Assembly (NCBI RefSeq): GCF_003065485.1
Contig: NZ_CP026951.1
Coordinates: forward strand, 682,001-746,000
Length of the DNA: 64,000 nucleotides
Source of the DNA: Salinibacterium hongtaonis
Lineage (GTDB): Bacteria > Actinomycetota > Actinomycetes > Actinomycetales > Microbacteriaceae
Reading direction: 5' to 3'
Shown here: positions 51,647 to 60,720 of the stretch, piece by piece
Layout of the letters: each line of letters starts with the position of its first letter
Numbering within the stretch: position 1 is the first letter of the stretch
Notes under the pieces: model-generated
Database searches by the model: none
What the model was told of the DNA's origin: nothing
The model's input: only the letters and a program-made list of their open reading frames with translations
Made by a program: the position numbers and the translations under genes

Positions 51647-52527
51647 TGGATGGCTCAGTCATGCCAGCAGTTTTGGGAGCCCTGCTCGGCTGTGGGCTAC
51701 TTCTCACTGTCTCACCCTTTCTCTGGCCTGCTGGCGAGAAGCTGCGTCGAGGTCGGCATCCTGTGCCATGGGTGTCACTGTCAGAGAAGCTCACGCTCGC
51801 CGGGCTGGGCTCGGTGACTCCGGCGAAGTTCATTGTCGCCTCTGCTGTTGCAGCGCTCGCGGTTGGCGCGATCGTGTTGGCGTTCCTGCCCGTGCTTGCC
51901 CTGGGTCTTGCCGCAGCTATTGCCACGGCGTTCATCCCCGCCGTCGTCGTGAGCTGGCGGGCCCGCGCTCGGCGGCGCAGCCATAGGGCGCTCTGGCCAG
52001 ATGTTGTCGACCACCTCGTTTCGGCAGTGCGCTCAGGACTTTCGCTCGCCGATGGGGTCTCGGCGCTGTCTCGCGTGGGCCCCGCTTTCACCCGGTCGGC
52101 CTTCTCGGAGTTCGAGGCCGATTACCGTGCCACCGCTAACTTCTCGCGGAGTCTCGATCGCCTCAAAGACCGGCTCGCAGATCCTGTTGCGGACCGCATC
52201 CTCGAGACTCTGCGCATGTCCCGCGAGGTGGGCGGCACTGACCTGACCACGATCCTGCGAAATCTCTCTGCGTACTTGCGACAGGAGGCGTCGATACGTG
52301 CCGAGGTGGAGGCTCGGCAGTCATGGGTGGTCAACGCGGCGCGTCTGGGGGCGATTGCGCCCTGGGTCGTGCTCGTGCTGCTCGCTGCCCGCCCGGAGGC
52401 GGCAATGGCTTACAACTCCGCAGAGGGCATGGCTCTGATCGCCGGCGGTTTCGCGATAACGCTGATCGCATATCGAGTGATGATCGCGATCGGGCGACTG
52501 CCCGAAGAGCAGAGGTGGTTCCAGTGA
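51643..52527 (+). CDS. tadB: TadB-like type II secretion F-domain membrane protein
   Basis: A 294-residue integral membrane protein. It has helices near residues 8-25, 60-105 and 235-285, and a cytoplasmic T2SSF domain between them, with WPDVVDHLVSAVRSGLSLADGVSAL and LRMSREVGGTDLTTILRNLS as the key stretch. TadB forms the inner-membrane platform of the Tad pilus with TadC. It overlaps cpaF and tadC by 4 bp each. Confidence 0.9.
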   Translation: MMDGSVMPAVLGALLGCGLLLTVSPFLWPAGEKLRRGRHPVPWVSLSEKLTLAGLGSVTPAKFIVASAVAALAVGAIVLAFLPVLALGLAAAIATAFIPAVVVSWRARARRRSHRALWPDVVDHLVSAVRSGLSLADGVSALSRVGPAFTRSAFSEFEADYRATANFSRSLDRLKDRLADPVADRILETLRMSREVGGTDLTTILRNLSAYLRQEASIRAEVEARQSWVVNAARLGAIAPWVVLVLLAARPEAAMAYNSAEGMALIAGGFAITLIAYRVMIAIGRLPEEQRWFQ

Positions 52528-53453
52528 CGCCGTGGGCGATTCTGTGTGGTCTGTCGCTCGGCGTCGGGCTATGGACCCTGGCGAGTCGGCTCCCACGGTT
52601 GGGAAGGCCGAGGTTGGCGATGCGGGTTGCTCCTTACCTCGCCGACGTCTCGGAGGGCGCGCGCAGCTTGGTCGCCCGGCGGTCCTCCGACCCCGTTCCG
52701 GTCTGGGCGGCGATCATCAGCCCAGCGTTCGCGGTGTTGAGGCACGGGCTCTCCTCCGTTCTCGGTGGAACCTCCGTCCTCGAGTTGCGTCTCCGCCAGG
52801 CAGGTTCGGGGCTGAGCGTTGAGGCGTACAGGTCACGCCAGTTGGTGGGGGTGCTGGTCGGAGCGGTGACGTTCTGCATCGCCGCGATTGCGTGGACTCG
52901 ACTTGCCAGCGTCCCCGGCATCGTCGTGATCGCTGCCGCCGCGGTGGGCGGGGTGGCGGGTCTCCTTGCATGCGACTACGTGCTCCAACGACGAGCTAAC
53001 CGAAGAATGGCGCGCCTCTCGGCTGAGCTTCCGCTCATTCTCGAGTTCCTCACCCTGAGCCTCTCGGCGGGGGAGGGAGTCGTTGATGCGATCCGCCGGG
53101 TGTCACGGGTGAGCGCGGGGGAACTATCGCACGAGCTCTCAGCGGTACTCACCGAGGTATCGACGGGGTTGCCCCTGGCCTCATCTCTCGACCGGTGCGC
53201 GCGCGAGCTTCAACTCCCGGCGTTCACCCGGTGCGTCGACCAACTCACCATCGCGCTAGAACGAGGGTCGCCCCTCGCCGAAGTGCTGAGGGCGCAGGCC
53301 CAGGATGCGCGCGACGACACCAAACGCCACCTGCTCGAAGTGGCGGGCAAGAAGGAGGTCGCAATGCTCATCCCGCTCGTGTTTCTGATTCTGCCCACCA
53401 CCATTCTGTTCGCCATATTTCCTGGGGTGTTCGTGCTCCAGGTCGGATTCTGA
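52524..53453 (+). CDS. tadC: TadC-like type II secretion F-domain membrane protein
   Basis: A 309-residue membrane protein. RRMARLSAELPLILEFLTLSLSAGEGVVDAI is in its cytoplasmic domain (key part ELPLILEFLTLSLSAGEG), with the second half FTRCVDQLTIALERGSPLAEVLRAQAQDAR. Helices lie near the N-terminus, at 110-160 and at 280-305. It is the second platform protein of the Tad pilus. The GTG start overlaps the tadB stop (GTGA). Confidence 0.9.
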   Translation: MTPWAILCGLSLGVGLWTLASRLPRLGRPRLAMRVAPYLADVSEGARSLVARRSSDPVPVWAAIISPAFAVLRHGLSSVLGGTSVLELRLRQAGSGLSVEAYRSRQLVGVLVGAVTFCIAAIAWTRLASVPGIVVIAAAAVGGVAGLLACDYVLQRRANRRMARLSAELPLILEFLTLSLSAGEGVVDAIRRVSRVSAGELSHELSAVLTEVSTGLPLASSLDRCARELQLPAFTRCVDQLTIALERGSPLAEVLRAQAQDARDDTKRHLLEVAGKKEVAMLIPLVFLILPTTILFAIFPGVFVLQVGF

Positions 53454-53463
53454 AAGTCGGACC

Positions 53464-53679
53464 ATGACCCTCTCGTCTGCAATTCCCACCCTTCGCCAGC
53501 GTTACGCACGAGTGCGTGCCACTGCGGTTCTCGCGTCTCGTTCCGAGCGCGGTGACGTTCCGGGCTGGGTGCTCATCACGCTCATGACGGCCGGACTCGT
53601 CATCATCATCTGGTCGCTTGCCGGGCCCGCTCTGAGCTCGGTATTCGAGCAGGCGATTCAACGAGTGAGCGGTTTTTGA
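53464..53679 (+). CDS. Small Flp-like pilin candidate
   Basis: A 71-residue protein. A basic N-terminus is followed by ERGDVPGWVLITLMTAGLVI, then by a single membrane helix. Size and position after tadC suit the major Flp pilin or an actinobacterial equivalent. The usual Gly-X4-Glu prepilin cleavage motif is not clearly visible, so the call is by context. Confidence 0.7.
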   Translation: MTLSSAIPTLRQRYARVRATAVLASRSERGDVPGWVLITLMTAGLVIIIWSLAGPALSSVFEQAIQRVSGF

Positions 53680-54090
53680 GTGGCAACCGGTGCCCATGGT
53701 CGATGGGCGTGCCTCGGCGCTGACCGGGGCTCTGCTCCGGCTGAGTTTGTCATGGTGAGCGCGCTTCTCACCCTTCTCACTCTGTCCGTCATGCAATTGG
53801 CGTTGGTTCTCCATGTTCGTAACACCGTTCAGGATGCTGCGGCCGAGGGAGCGCGCTATGCGGCACTAGCAGACAACTCGCTTGCGGAGGGGGTTGAGCG
53901 CACCGAGTCGCTCATCACCGCCGCCGTCGGCCCGGCATATGCAAGAAACGTGACCGTGGCCTCAACGACCTACCTGGGCCATCCGGCCGCAGTCGTCACG
54001 GTGAGCGCGCCGTTGCCGCTGATCGGGCTCATCGGGCCGGATACCGTTCTGGAGGTGAGGGGCCATGCGGCGCTGGAAACGCTGGATTGA
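53680..54090 (+). CDS. TadE-like pseudopilin 1
   Basis: A 136-residue protein with the TadE pattern: DRGSAPAEFVMVSALLTLLTLSVMQLALV (key part RGSAPAEFVMV, then a membrane helix). It starts with GTG one base after the preceding TGA. TadE-like proteins are minor pilins. It overlaps the next gene by 26 bp. Confidence 0.85.
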   Translation: MATGAHGRWACLGADRGSAPAEFVMVSALLTLLTLSVMQLALVLHVRNTVQDAAAEGARYAALADNSLAEGVERTESLITAAVGPAYARNVTVASTTYLGHPAAVVTVSAPLPLIGLIGPDTVLEVRGHAALETLD

Positions 54091-54532
54091 CACCCTCTCC
54101 CGCGAGCAGGCGGGGTCAGCCTCCCTTGAGTTCATCTCCGCAGGAGTGTTGCTGCTCGTCCCTCTCGTCTATCTCGTGCTCGCGCTCGGGGCGCTCCAGG
54201 CCGGCTCGTTCGCTGTGGAAGGAGCCGCCCGCCAGGCAGCCAGGGTGTTCGTAGAGGCGGGGGATCAGGCGTCAGCCGAATCTCGTGCCCAGCAGGCGGT
54301 CCAGTTTGCCCTCGCGGACCACGGACTCGAATCCGCAGGATCCATGGTCACGGTTGTCTGTTCCCCCGATCCGTCGCGGTGCCTCACGAGGTCGGGTACC
54401 GTCACCGTTCTTGTGAGTGTGACGGTGCCGATGCCTTTCGTGCCGCAAGCGCTGAGCGTCGCAGCGCCGCTCGCGGTGCCGATGGAGGCGAGCGCCACGC
54501 AGCAGGTGTCGCGCTTCGCTCAGGTGCCGTGA
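54065..54532 (+). CDS. TadE-like pseudopilin 2
   Basis: A 155-residue protein with the same N-terminal pattern: EQAGSASLEFISAGVLLLVP, then a membrane helix and an extracellular domain with two Cys residues (VVCSPDPSRCLT). It overlaps its neighbour at both ends. Confidence 0.82.
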   Translation: MRRWKRWIDTLSREQAGSASLEFISAGVLLLVPLVYLVLALGALQAGSFAVEGAARQAARVFVEAGDQASAESRAQQAVQFALADHGLESAGSMVTVVCSPDPSRCLTRSGTVTVLVSVTVPMPFVPQALSVAAPLAVPMEASATQQVSRFAQVP

Positions 54533-54981
54533 CGATGCAGCCGAGCACGCTGCTCACCCTGCGCAGCGAAACAGGGTCGACCCTGCTGCTCACGATTTTC
54601 TATTCGATGCTGAGTCTCACGCTGGTCCTGCTCATCACGGCGGCCAGCTCCCTCTATCTGGAACGGAAACGCCTGCTTTCCCTCGCCGACGGGGCGGCGC
54701 TCGTCGGTGCTGAAGCCTTCGACCTCACCCAGATCGCGTCCTCGACTACTGGACCTCGGGTAACACTCACGCAGGCGGATGTAGCGACCGCCGTCAACGA
54801 CTATCTTGCGGCTGTGCCGCACACCTTTGAGAATCTTGCGGTTGAGAGAGCCGAGCCCGTCGACGGTCGCGGCGCGACGGTCGCCCTCTCGGCGTACTGG
54901 CGGCCTCCCATGCTGTCGCTCCTTGTCCCCGAGGGGCTCCGCATCGAGGTCGAGGCGAACGCCCGCAGCGTCATCGGCTGA
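54529..54981 (+). CDS. TadG-like or helix-anchored pilus protein
   Basis: A 150-residue protein. An N-terminal membrane helix (LLLTIFYSMLSLTLVLLITA) is followed by ASSLYLERKRLLSLADGAALVGAEA, a pattern typical of TadG-like Flp assembly proteins. The rest is a small extracellular domain. GTG 54529 overlaps the preceding stop (GTGA). It closes the Tad cluster. Confidence 0.8.
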   Translation: MTMQPSTLLTLRSETGSTLLLTIFYSMLSLTLVLLITAASSLYLERKRLLSLADGAALVGAEAFDLTQIASSTTGPRVTLTQADVATAVNDYLAAVPHTFENLAVERAEPVDGRGATVALSAYWRPPMLSLLVPEGLRIEVEANARSVIG

Positions 54982-55035
54982 CGCGAGACGCCGTCACACG
55001 CGATGAGCGAGAAAACGGTTCGTAGAATGACCGAC

Positions 55036-55710
55036 ATGTCCACGCCCAAAGAGGAGCGAACCAAGCCGCTGCGCAGCGATGCCCTACGCAACAGACTGCG
55101 CATCCTCGAGTCGGCAGAAGAGGTGTTCGCCGACCGAGGGCTTGACGCGTCGGTCGACGACATCGCCCTGGCTGTGGGAGTCGGGGTCGGCACCATCTAC
55201 CGCCATTTCGGGTCGAAGGCCGGACTCATTAACTCGATCTTCGAGCACAGGATCGGCACAATCATTGAGATCGTCACGGAGCGAAGTTCCCGTCCGACGG
55301 CCTGGGAGGGCCTCTGCGAGGTGATGCGGTTCTTCGTCGACGCTCAATCCCAGAACCGGGCGGTCTCAGAGATGATCTATGAACGCGCGGACACCACCGG
55401 CAGGCACCTCCGAGAGCGAGTCGAGCCCCTGCTCACCGACCTCGTGGAGAAAGCCAAGGCCGAAGGTTCGCTGCGCGAGGACTTCACCGCAACGGATGTG
55501 CCGGTGCTCACCCACTCGGTGAGTGACGTAGCCCGGCTGCAGCCAGGCCGCGGCCGCGACCTCGCTCGCCGCCACCTCGAACTCCTGCTCAAAGGGCTCG
55601 GGCCCACTCCCGATCCGCACCTGGTGCCCTCACCGCTGCCCGATAACGAGTTCGTCGACTGGCTGCGCACGCGTCGACCGGACGCCGCCCCATCCGCTTC
55701 GCCGAGATGA
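55036..55710 (+). CDS. TetR-family transcriptional regulator
   Basis: A 224-residue regulator, with helix-turn-helix in residues 18-64 (ILESAEEVFADRGLDASVDD and GVGVGTIYRHFGSKAGLI). The C-terminal domain is the ligand/dimerisation part. TAGAAT at 55023-55028 lies 7 nt before ATG 55036, so a leaderless start there is preferred over ATG 55003. It may control the acyl-CoA dehydrogenase 90 bp downstream, as is common for FadR-like TetR proteins. Confidence 0.88.
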   Translation: MSTPKEERTKPLRSDALRNRLRILESAEEVFADRGLDASVDDIALAVGVGVGTIYRHFGSKAGLINSIFEHRIGTIIEIVTERSSRPTAWEGLCEVMRFFVDAQSQNRAVSEMIYERADTTGRHLRERVEPLLTDLVEKAKAEGSLREDFTATDVPVLTHSVSDVARLQPGRGRDLARRHLELLLKGLGPTPDPHLVPSPLPDNEFVDWLRTRRPDAAPSASPR

Positions 55711-55800
55711 GACACAACAAAGCAGTGGCCACTCGCATCCGGTTTGGCGGTCGGCCACAACATCCGTGCCACCGGTATGGGGCAGCGGTAGCGTCGCGAC

Positions 55801-57570
55801 GTGACCAACTACACACCACCTCTGTCTGATCTCGCTTTTGCCCTCGAGCACGTCGTGGGATACCGAGATGTCGCCCAGCTCCCCGGCTTCGAGCACGCCG
55901 ACTTCGACACTGTCGTCGAGGTCCTTGCCGAGTGTGGGGAGTTCATGGCCGGGGTTATCGCCCCGACCAACCGCGTTGGAGACCTCGAAGGAGCCCAACG
56001 CCAGCCCGACGGCACCGTCAAGACCCCGACGGGGTTCAAGGAGGCCTACAAACAGTTCGTCGACTCCGGGTGGAGCGGCGTTGCCCTCTCGGAGGAGTTC
56101 GGCGGCGGCGGATTCCCCCGCACAGTGGGGCTCGGCATCCAGGAGTTCATGCTCGCCTCCAACATGGCGTTCTCTCTGTGCCCGCTGCTCACGCACGGCG
56201 CGATCGACGCGCTCATGCACTACGGCAGCCCCGAGCAGAAGCAGCGTTACCTGCCCAAGATGATCAGCGGCGAGTGGACGGGCACCATGAACCTCACGGA
56301 GCCGCAGGCTGGCTCCGATGTTGGGGCGCTCACCACCCGTGCCGTGCCCAACGGTGACGGCACGTATGCGATCACCGGCCAGAAGATCTTCATCACCTGG
56401 GGCGACCACGACGTCGCCGACCAGATTGTGCACCTCGTGCTCGCCCGCACCCCGGGTGCGCCCGAGGGAACCAGGGGCATTTCGTGCTTCATTGTGCCCA
56501 AGGTCATGGTCAACGACGACGAGTCGCTCGGTGAGCGCAATGGCGTCGAGACCGTCTCTCTCGAACACAAGATGGGCATCCACGGCTCCCCAACCTGCGT
56601 TCTGGCGTACGAGAACGCCACCGGTTACCTCATCGGCGAAGAGAACAAGGGAATGCGCATCATGTTCGTCATGATGAACAGCGCCCGCCTCTCGGTGGGT
56701 ATGCAGGGTCTCGCCGTGGCCGACCGCGCCTACCAGCAGTCGGTGCAGTACGCGAAGGATCGCATCCAGGGCAAGGCAATCGGCGTCACGGGCCGCGACT
56801 CAGCGATCATCGAGTTCCCGGATGTTCGCCGCATGCTGATGACGCAGAAGGCCTACCTGGCTGGGCTCCGTCGTCTGCTGCTGCTCACCGCGGTGCACAC
56901 CGACATCAGCACGAACTCGCCCGACGAGGCGACCCGCGTGCGCTCAGACGAAATAGTGGGGCTGCTCACGCCGATCGCCAAATCGTTCGGCACCGATCTC
57001 GGCAACGAACTCACCTCGCTCGCGGTGCAGATCCACGGCGGCATGGGCTTTATCGAGGAGACGGGTGTGGCGCAGCACTACCGCGACATTCGTATCGCGG
57101 CGATCTATGAGGGCACCAACGGTATCCAGGCCGCAGACCTTGTCGGTCGCAAGATGCCCGTGCGTGGCGGGTCGTCGTTCCTCGAGTTCATTGCCAGCAT
57201 GCGCGAGATCGAGCCGCTTCTGGCGGAGGCCGGCGACGAGTTTGCCTCTATTCGCGAGGAGCTTGCTCGTCAGTTCACGGCACTGGAGAAGGCCACCGGA
57301 TGGATGCTGCGCACCGGCATGTCAGACCCCAACGCGGTGCTCGCGGGTTCGACGCCGTACCAGCGCATGTGGGGCGTCGTCACGGCGGGCTGGCTGCTGG
57401 CTAAGGGTGCGCTCGCCGCGAGCAAGCTCCCCAACGCCGAGCGGGCGGCAGACGAGCTCGCGGTTGCGCGCTTCTACGCCGAGCAGCTTCTGCCGCAGTC
57501 GAGCGGACTGCTGAGTGCCGCTACGGCGGGCGCTCGCGACCTGTTCGCGCTGAGCGAGGACAAGTTCTAA
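55801..57570 (+). CDS. Acyl-CoA dehydrogenase (FadE5-like)
   Basis: A 589-residue acyl-CoA dehydrogenase, longer than the usual 380-400 residues because of an extra N-terminal and C-terminal part, as in FadE5-type enzymes. MNLTEPQAGSDVGALTTRAV is the FAD-binding motif. QIHGGMGFIEE and AAIYEGTNGIQAADL near the C-terminal part include the catalytic Glu. It starts fatty-acid beta-oxidation with FAD. TAGCGT at 55789-55794 lies 6 nt before the GTG, suggesting a leaderless mRNA. Confidence 0.92.
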   Translation: MTNYTPPLSDLAFALEHVVGYRDVAQLPGFEHADFDTVVEVLAECGEFMAGVIAPTNRVGDLEGAQRQPDGTVKTPTGFKEAYKQFVDSGWSGVALSEEFGGGGFPRTVGLGIQEFMLASNMAFSLCPLLTHGAIDALMHYGSPEQKQRYLPKMISGEWTGTMNLTEPQAGSDVGALTTRAVPNGDGTYAITGQKIFITWGDHDVADQIVHLVLARTPGAPEGTRGISCFIVPKVMVNDDESLGERNGVETVSLEHKMGIHGSPTCVLAYENATGYLIGEENKGMRIMFVMMNSARLSVGMQGLAVADRAYQQSVQYAKDRIQGKAIGVTGRDSAIIEFPDVRRMLMTQKAYLAGLRRLLLLTAVHTDISTNSPDEATRVRSDEIVGLLTPIAKSFGTDLGNELTSLAVQIHGGMGFIEETGVAQHYRDIRIAAIYEGTNGIQAADLVGRKMPVRGGSSFLEFIASMREIEPLLAEAGDEFASIREELARQFTALEKATGWMLRTGMSDPNAVLAGSTPYQRMWGVVTAGWLLAKGALAASKLPNAERAADELAVARFYAEQLLPQSSGLLSAATAGARDLFALSEDKF

Positions 57571-57616
57571 CGCAAGCCTGATGCGCGAGCGGCGTGCCGT
57601 TCGGCGCACCCCTTGC

Positions 57617-57658
57617 CGGCTCGCCGCGCCCCAATCATGGGGCGCGGCGAGCCGTTTT
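57617..57658 (+). terminator. Strong intrinsic terminator after the acyl-CoA dehydrogenase gene
   Basis: A perfect 16-bp stem (57617-57632 with 57639-57654) with a 6-nt loop and four T residues after it. Confidence 0.9.
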
Positions 57659-57749
57659 CTGGCGCGCTGAGGCCCTGATGCGAGAGGGTCAGGCATCCGG
57701 CTGCCGCCCCTCACCTGCTCCCCAGTGCGCCGGGTAGGCTGGTATCACA

Positions 57750-58859
57750 ATGGATGAGCTTGATATCTCCGCGCAGGTCGCGACCCTTCGTGCCACGTTT
57801 ACCGAAATCACGGCGGTGGTCGACGTCGATCGGCTCACAGCGGATATCGCCACTCTCAGCGAGCAGGCCGGTGTTCCCGATCTGTGGGACGACCCCGCCG
57901 CTGCGCAAAAGGTGACGAGCGCGCTCAGTCACCGCCAGGCAGAGCTGGCCAAGATCAAGGGCCTCAAGCAGCGCCTCGACGACATCGAGATCATGGTCGA
58001 ACTCGCCAACGAAGAAGGCGATGCGGATGCCGCGGCCGAGGTCCACAAAGAGCTTCGCGACATTCAGCGGGTGCTCGGCGAGCTTGAGGTGCAGACGCTG
58101 CTCAACGGCGAGTGGGATTCCCGTGCTGCCGTGATGACCATCCGCTCCGGTGCCGGGGGCGTCGACGCCGCCGACTTCGCCGAGATGCTGCAGCGCATGT
58201 ACCTCCGCTACGCCGAGAAGGCTGGCATTCCCGCACGCGTGCTCGACACGAGCTATGCGGAGGAGGCGGGAATCAAGTCGACCACGATCGAATTCGATGC
58301 TCCCTACGCCTTCGGCAAGCTGAGCGTCGAGGCGGGAACACACCGACTCGTTCGCATGTCCCCGTTCGGGGCGGCGGGCAAGCGCCAGACGAGCTTTGCG
58401 GCGGTCGAGGTGATTCCCCTCATGGAGGAGACGGAGTCGATCGAGATCCCCGAGAACGAGATTCGGGTGGATGTGTTCCGCTCAAGTGGCCCTGGCGGGC
58501 AGTCGGTCAACACGACAGACTCCGCTGTTCGCCTCACACACATCCCGACCGGCATCGTCGTGTCGATGCAGAACGAGAAGAGCCAGATCCAGAACCGGGC
58601 CGCTGCGATGCGCGTGCTGCAGTCGCGTCTTCTGCTCGTGCAGAAGGAGCAGGAGGCGGCTCAGAAGAAGGAGCTCGCGGGCACCATCACGGCGAGCTGG
58701 GGCGACCAGATGCGCAGCTATGTGCTCGCGCCCTACCAAATGGTCAAGGACCTGCGCACCGAATACGAGGTGGGAAACCCCTCCAATGTGTTTGATGGCG
58801 ACCTCGACGGATTTATCACGGCGGGCATCCGCTGGCGCAAGCGCGCGGTCGAAAGCTAG
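57750..58859 (+). CDS. prfB: Peptide chain release factor 2
   Basis: A 369-residue class I release factor for UGA and UAA codons. It has the codon-recognition SPF tripeptide ([11 protein letters not shown]) and the GGQ peptidyl-hydrolase motif ([19 protein letters not shown], described by SGPGGQSVN). The gene is continuous from ATG; no programmed frameshift is needed, unlike E. coli. TAGGCT lies 9 nt before ATG. It is in the usual prfB-ftsE-ftsX-smpB order. Confidence 0.96.
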   Translation: MDELDISAQVATLRATFTEITAVVDVDRLTADIATLSEQAGVPDLWDDPAAAQKVTSALSHRQAELAKIKGLKQRLDDIEIMVELANEEGDADAAAEVHKELRDIQRVLGELEVQTLLNGEWDSRAAVMTIRSGAGGVDAADFAEMLQRMYLRYAEKAGIPARVLDTSYAEEAGIKSTTIEFDAPYAFGKLSVEAGTHRLVRMSPFGAAGKRQTSFAAVEVIPLMEETESIEIPENEIRVDVFRSSGPGGQSVNTTDSAVRLTHIPTGIVVSMQNEKSQIQNRAAAMRVLQSRLLLVQKEQEAAQKKELAGTITASWGDQMRSYVLAPYQMVKDLRTEYEVGNPSNVFDGDLDGFITAGIRWRKRAVES

Positions 58860-58900
58860 GCCCCGCAGCGACCCCATCGGGGATTCGACTTCTTTAACGG

Positions 58901-58934
58901 ATGATGGCCCGCACCTTTCGGTGCGGGCCATCAT
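58901..58934. terminator. Bidirectional terminator between prfB and the heptad-repeat gene
   Basis: A perfect 15-bp stem (58901-58915 with 58920-58934) and a TTTC loop between converging genes. Few T residues follow. Confidence 0.85.
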
Positions 58935-58967
58935 TCTGAGCTATCGAACCGCTTACTGGCGAACTAC

Positions 58968-60377
58968 TTAGTGGCGAACCACCTGGCGGCGCACCACGAG
59001 CCAGGCGATCGTGGCAGCCACGAGCAGCGCCAGCACGATGAGCACGATCGGCAGCAGCGATGCGGGGGAGACGCTCTGCGCACCCGCGGCGAGTTCGCCC
59101 GATCCGGCAGCGATCTTCTCGTTGCCGTCACCGAGGTCGGTCATGCCTTCGCTGAGCGTCTTGGCTCCGGCGTTGAGCTTCTCGGCTCCCTCGGCCAGGG
59201 TGCCGTTGCCTTCGGCCAGGCTCGCAGCACCCGTGGAGAGGGTGTTGGCCCCAGCAGCGAGGTCGCCCGCACCGGTGGAGAGGGTCTGCAGACCGCTGTT
59301 GAGGTTGTTAGCGCCGGTTGCGAGGCTCGCCCCGCCGGTGGAGAGCGTGCCGGCACCAGCGGCAACCTTCGCGGTGCCCTCAGCGAGAGAAGATGCTCCG
59401 ATGGAGAGCTTGCTCGTGCCCGCTGCGAGGGACGCGGCTCCGGCCGAGAGCTCACTGGATCCGACCGCAGCCCTCGCGATGCTCGCGTGGATCTTCGTGG
59501 TGCCCGCAGCGACCGCAGGCATAGCGCCGGGGGCAGTGAGCACCTCCGCACCCAGGTCGGCCTTCTTGAGGCCGTAGGGGTCATTGGGCGCCGTCGTCAG
59601 CGGGTCGTCGAGTCCGCCGGCGAGCCTGTCGGCCCCCAGAACGAGGTTGTTGTACCCGTCTGCATAGGCTGTACCCGCATACGGTGACCCCGGTCCGAAG
59701 ACTGCCGCGAGTCGGGCCAGGCCGTCTCGAAGGGCCTCCGCGCCAATTCGCGCGTCGTCCACGCCAGTCGCGAGCTGCCCAAGTCCAACGTTGACTGCTG
59801 CCGCTCCCTCCTGGAGCTGCTTTGCGCTCTGCGTCGGGGTCAGATTCGTGGCATCCGGCGCGTTGAAACCTGCAGCGAGCTCAGCCGCACCCGCGTTGAC
59901 CTTGGCAGCCCCAACATTGGCGTCGGACGCGCCCGCAGCAAGGGTGGCGGCACCGGAGGCTGCGGAGGCTGCGCCCTGGTTGAGCGTGCTCGCTCCCGCG
60001 AAGAGCTTGTTAGCGCCCTGGGCCAGTGACGTGGCACCGGCGCTCGCGCTCGCGGCGCCCGCTGCGACCTTGTCGGCACCCTCCTTGGCGGAGGTCGCCC
60101 CGGCGGAGAGCTTGAATGCTCCCTCCTTGGCGGAGGCGGCGCCGTCCTTGAGCGTGCCGGTCCCCGTGTGCAGGGTTGTCGCGCCATCGACAAGCTTGAC
60201 CGAACCATCGCGGGCCGTATCGGCGCCCGTTGCGAGCTGGTTAGCTCCGGCGGCGAGCTTGTCGGTGGTCATAAAGAAGAAGGCCAGGAGGCCGATGAGG
60301 AGAATGGATAGCACGGCGATGACAACCTTTGAGGTGTTGTCGCGCCGCGCGGACATGGTGTGGGCAGAACCGGACAT
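58968..60377 (-). CDS. Heptad-repeat membrane protein (YhgE/Pip-like repeats)
   Basis: A 469-residue protein. A helix at residues 18-36 (VVIAVLSILLIGLLAFFF) and one at 442-462 (LLPIVLIVLALLVAATIAWL) span the membrane. Between them are some forty heptads of the type L-x-x-G-A-x-x, for example KLAAGANQLATGADTARDGS. Two non-repeat inserts (about 185-200 and 240-300) break it. Such repeats occur in YhgE/Pip-like phage-receptor/type VII-linked proteins and would form a long extracellular coiled-coil or helical stalk. The ATG at 60377 follows AAAGGAG. Confidence 0.85.
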   Translation of the reverse strand: MSGSAHTMSARRDNTSKVVIAVLSILLIGLLAFFFMTTDKLAAGANQLATGADTARDGSVKLVDGATTLHTGTGTLKDGAASAKEGAFKLSAGATSAKEGADKVAAGAASASAGATSLAQGANKLFAGASTLNQGAASAASGAATLAAGASDANVGAAKVNAGAAELAAGFNAPDATNLTPTQSAKQLQEGAAAVNVGLGQLATGVDDARIGAEALRDGLARLAAVFGPGSPYAGTAYADGYNNLVLGADRLAGGLDDPLTTAPNDPYGLKKADLGAEVLTAPGAMPAVAAGTTKIHASIARAAVGSSELSAGAASLAAGTSKLSIGASSLAEGTAKVAAGAGTLSTGGASLATGANNLNSGLQTLSTGAGDLAAGANTLSTGAASLAEGNGTLAEGAEKLNAGAKTLSEGMTDLGDGNEKIAAGSGELAAGAQSVSPASLLPIVLIVLALLVAATIAWLVVRRQVVRH

Positions 60378-60720
60378 GCAGCTGACTCCTTTGTCGGGAT
60401 CCGGGCACGACGCTGGCCGCACAACCTGGGCTGTGGTGAAACTGTGCTGGAGCGGCTGCGCGGGTGCTCTCCCTCAGATGGGGCTCCGTTGCCGGGGATT
60501 GAGGGAGCGTCGTGTTCGGTCAATTGGGCCGAATCTAGCAGCGTCTTTAGTCGCCTCATATGGCCCTTCAAATGTGTGTAACCTTCGTCAAACTGAGCGG
60601 TTCTCGTGGCCTCACGGTTGTTGGTTGTCTACAGGTCAATAAGGGTTGCGGCATACGGATGCGACCCGCCGCCTGTCGCTGCCCCGCATAACACCCTCCC
60701 GTGCTTAGGCTCGTGACGTC
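60378..60720. other. Noncoding gap upstream of ftsE
   Basis: About 340 bp between divergent genes. I see no gene. TAGGCT at 60706-60711 may be the -10 box of ftsE. Confidence 0.5.

Noticed and set aside
57750-57830. Programmed frameshift in prfB
   Set aside because: The frame is continuous from ATG through the region where the E. coli shift lies; no in-frame TGA is present.
58968-60377. Dense DNA repeats that might be a mobile-element array
   Set aside because: They are degenerate codons of a heptad-repeat protein in one long reading frame.
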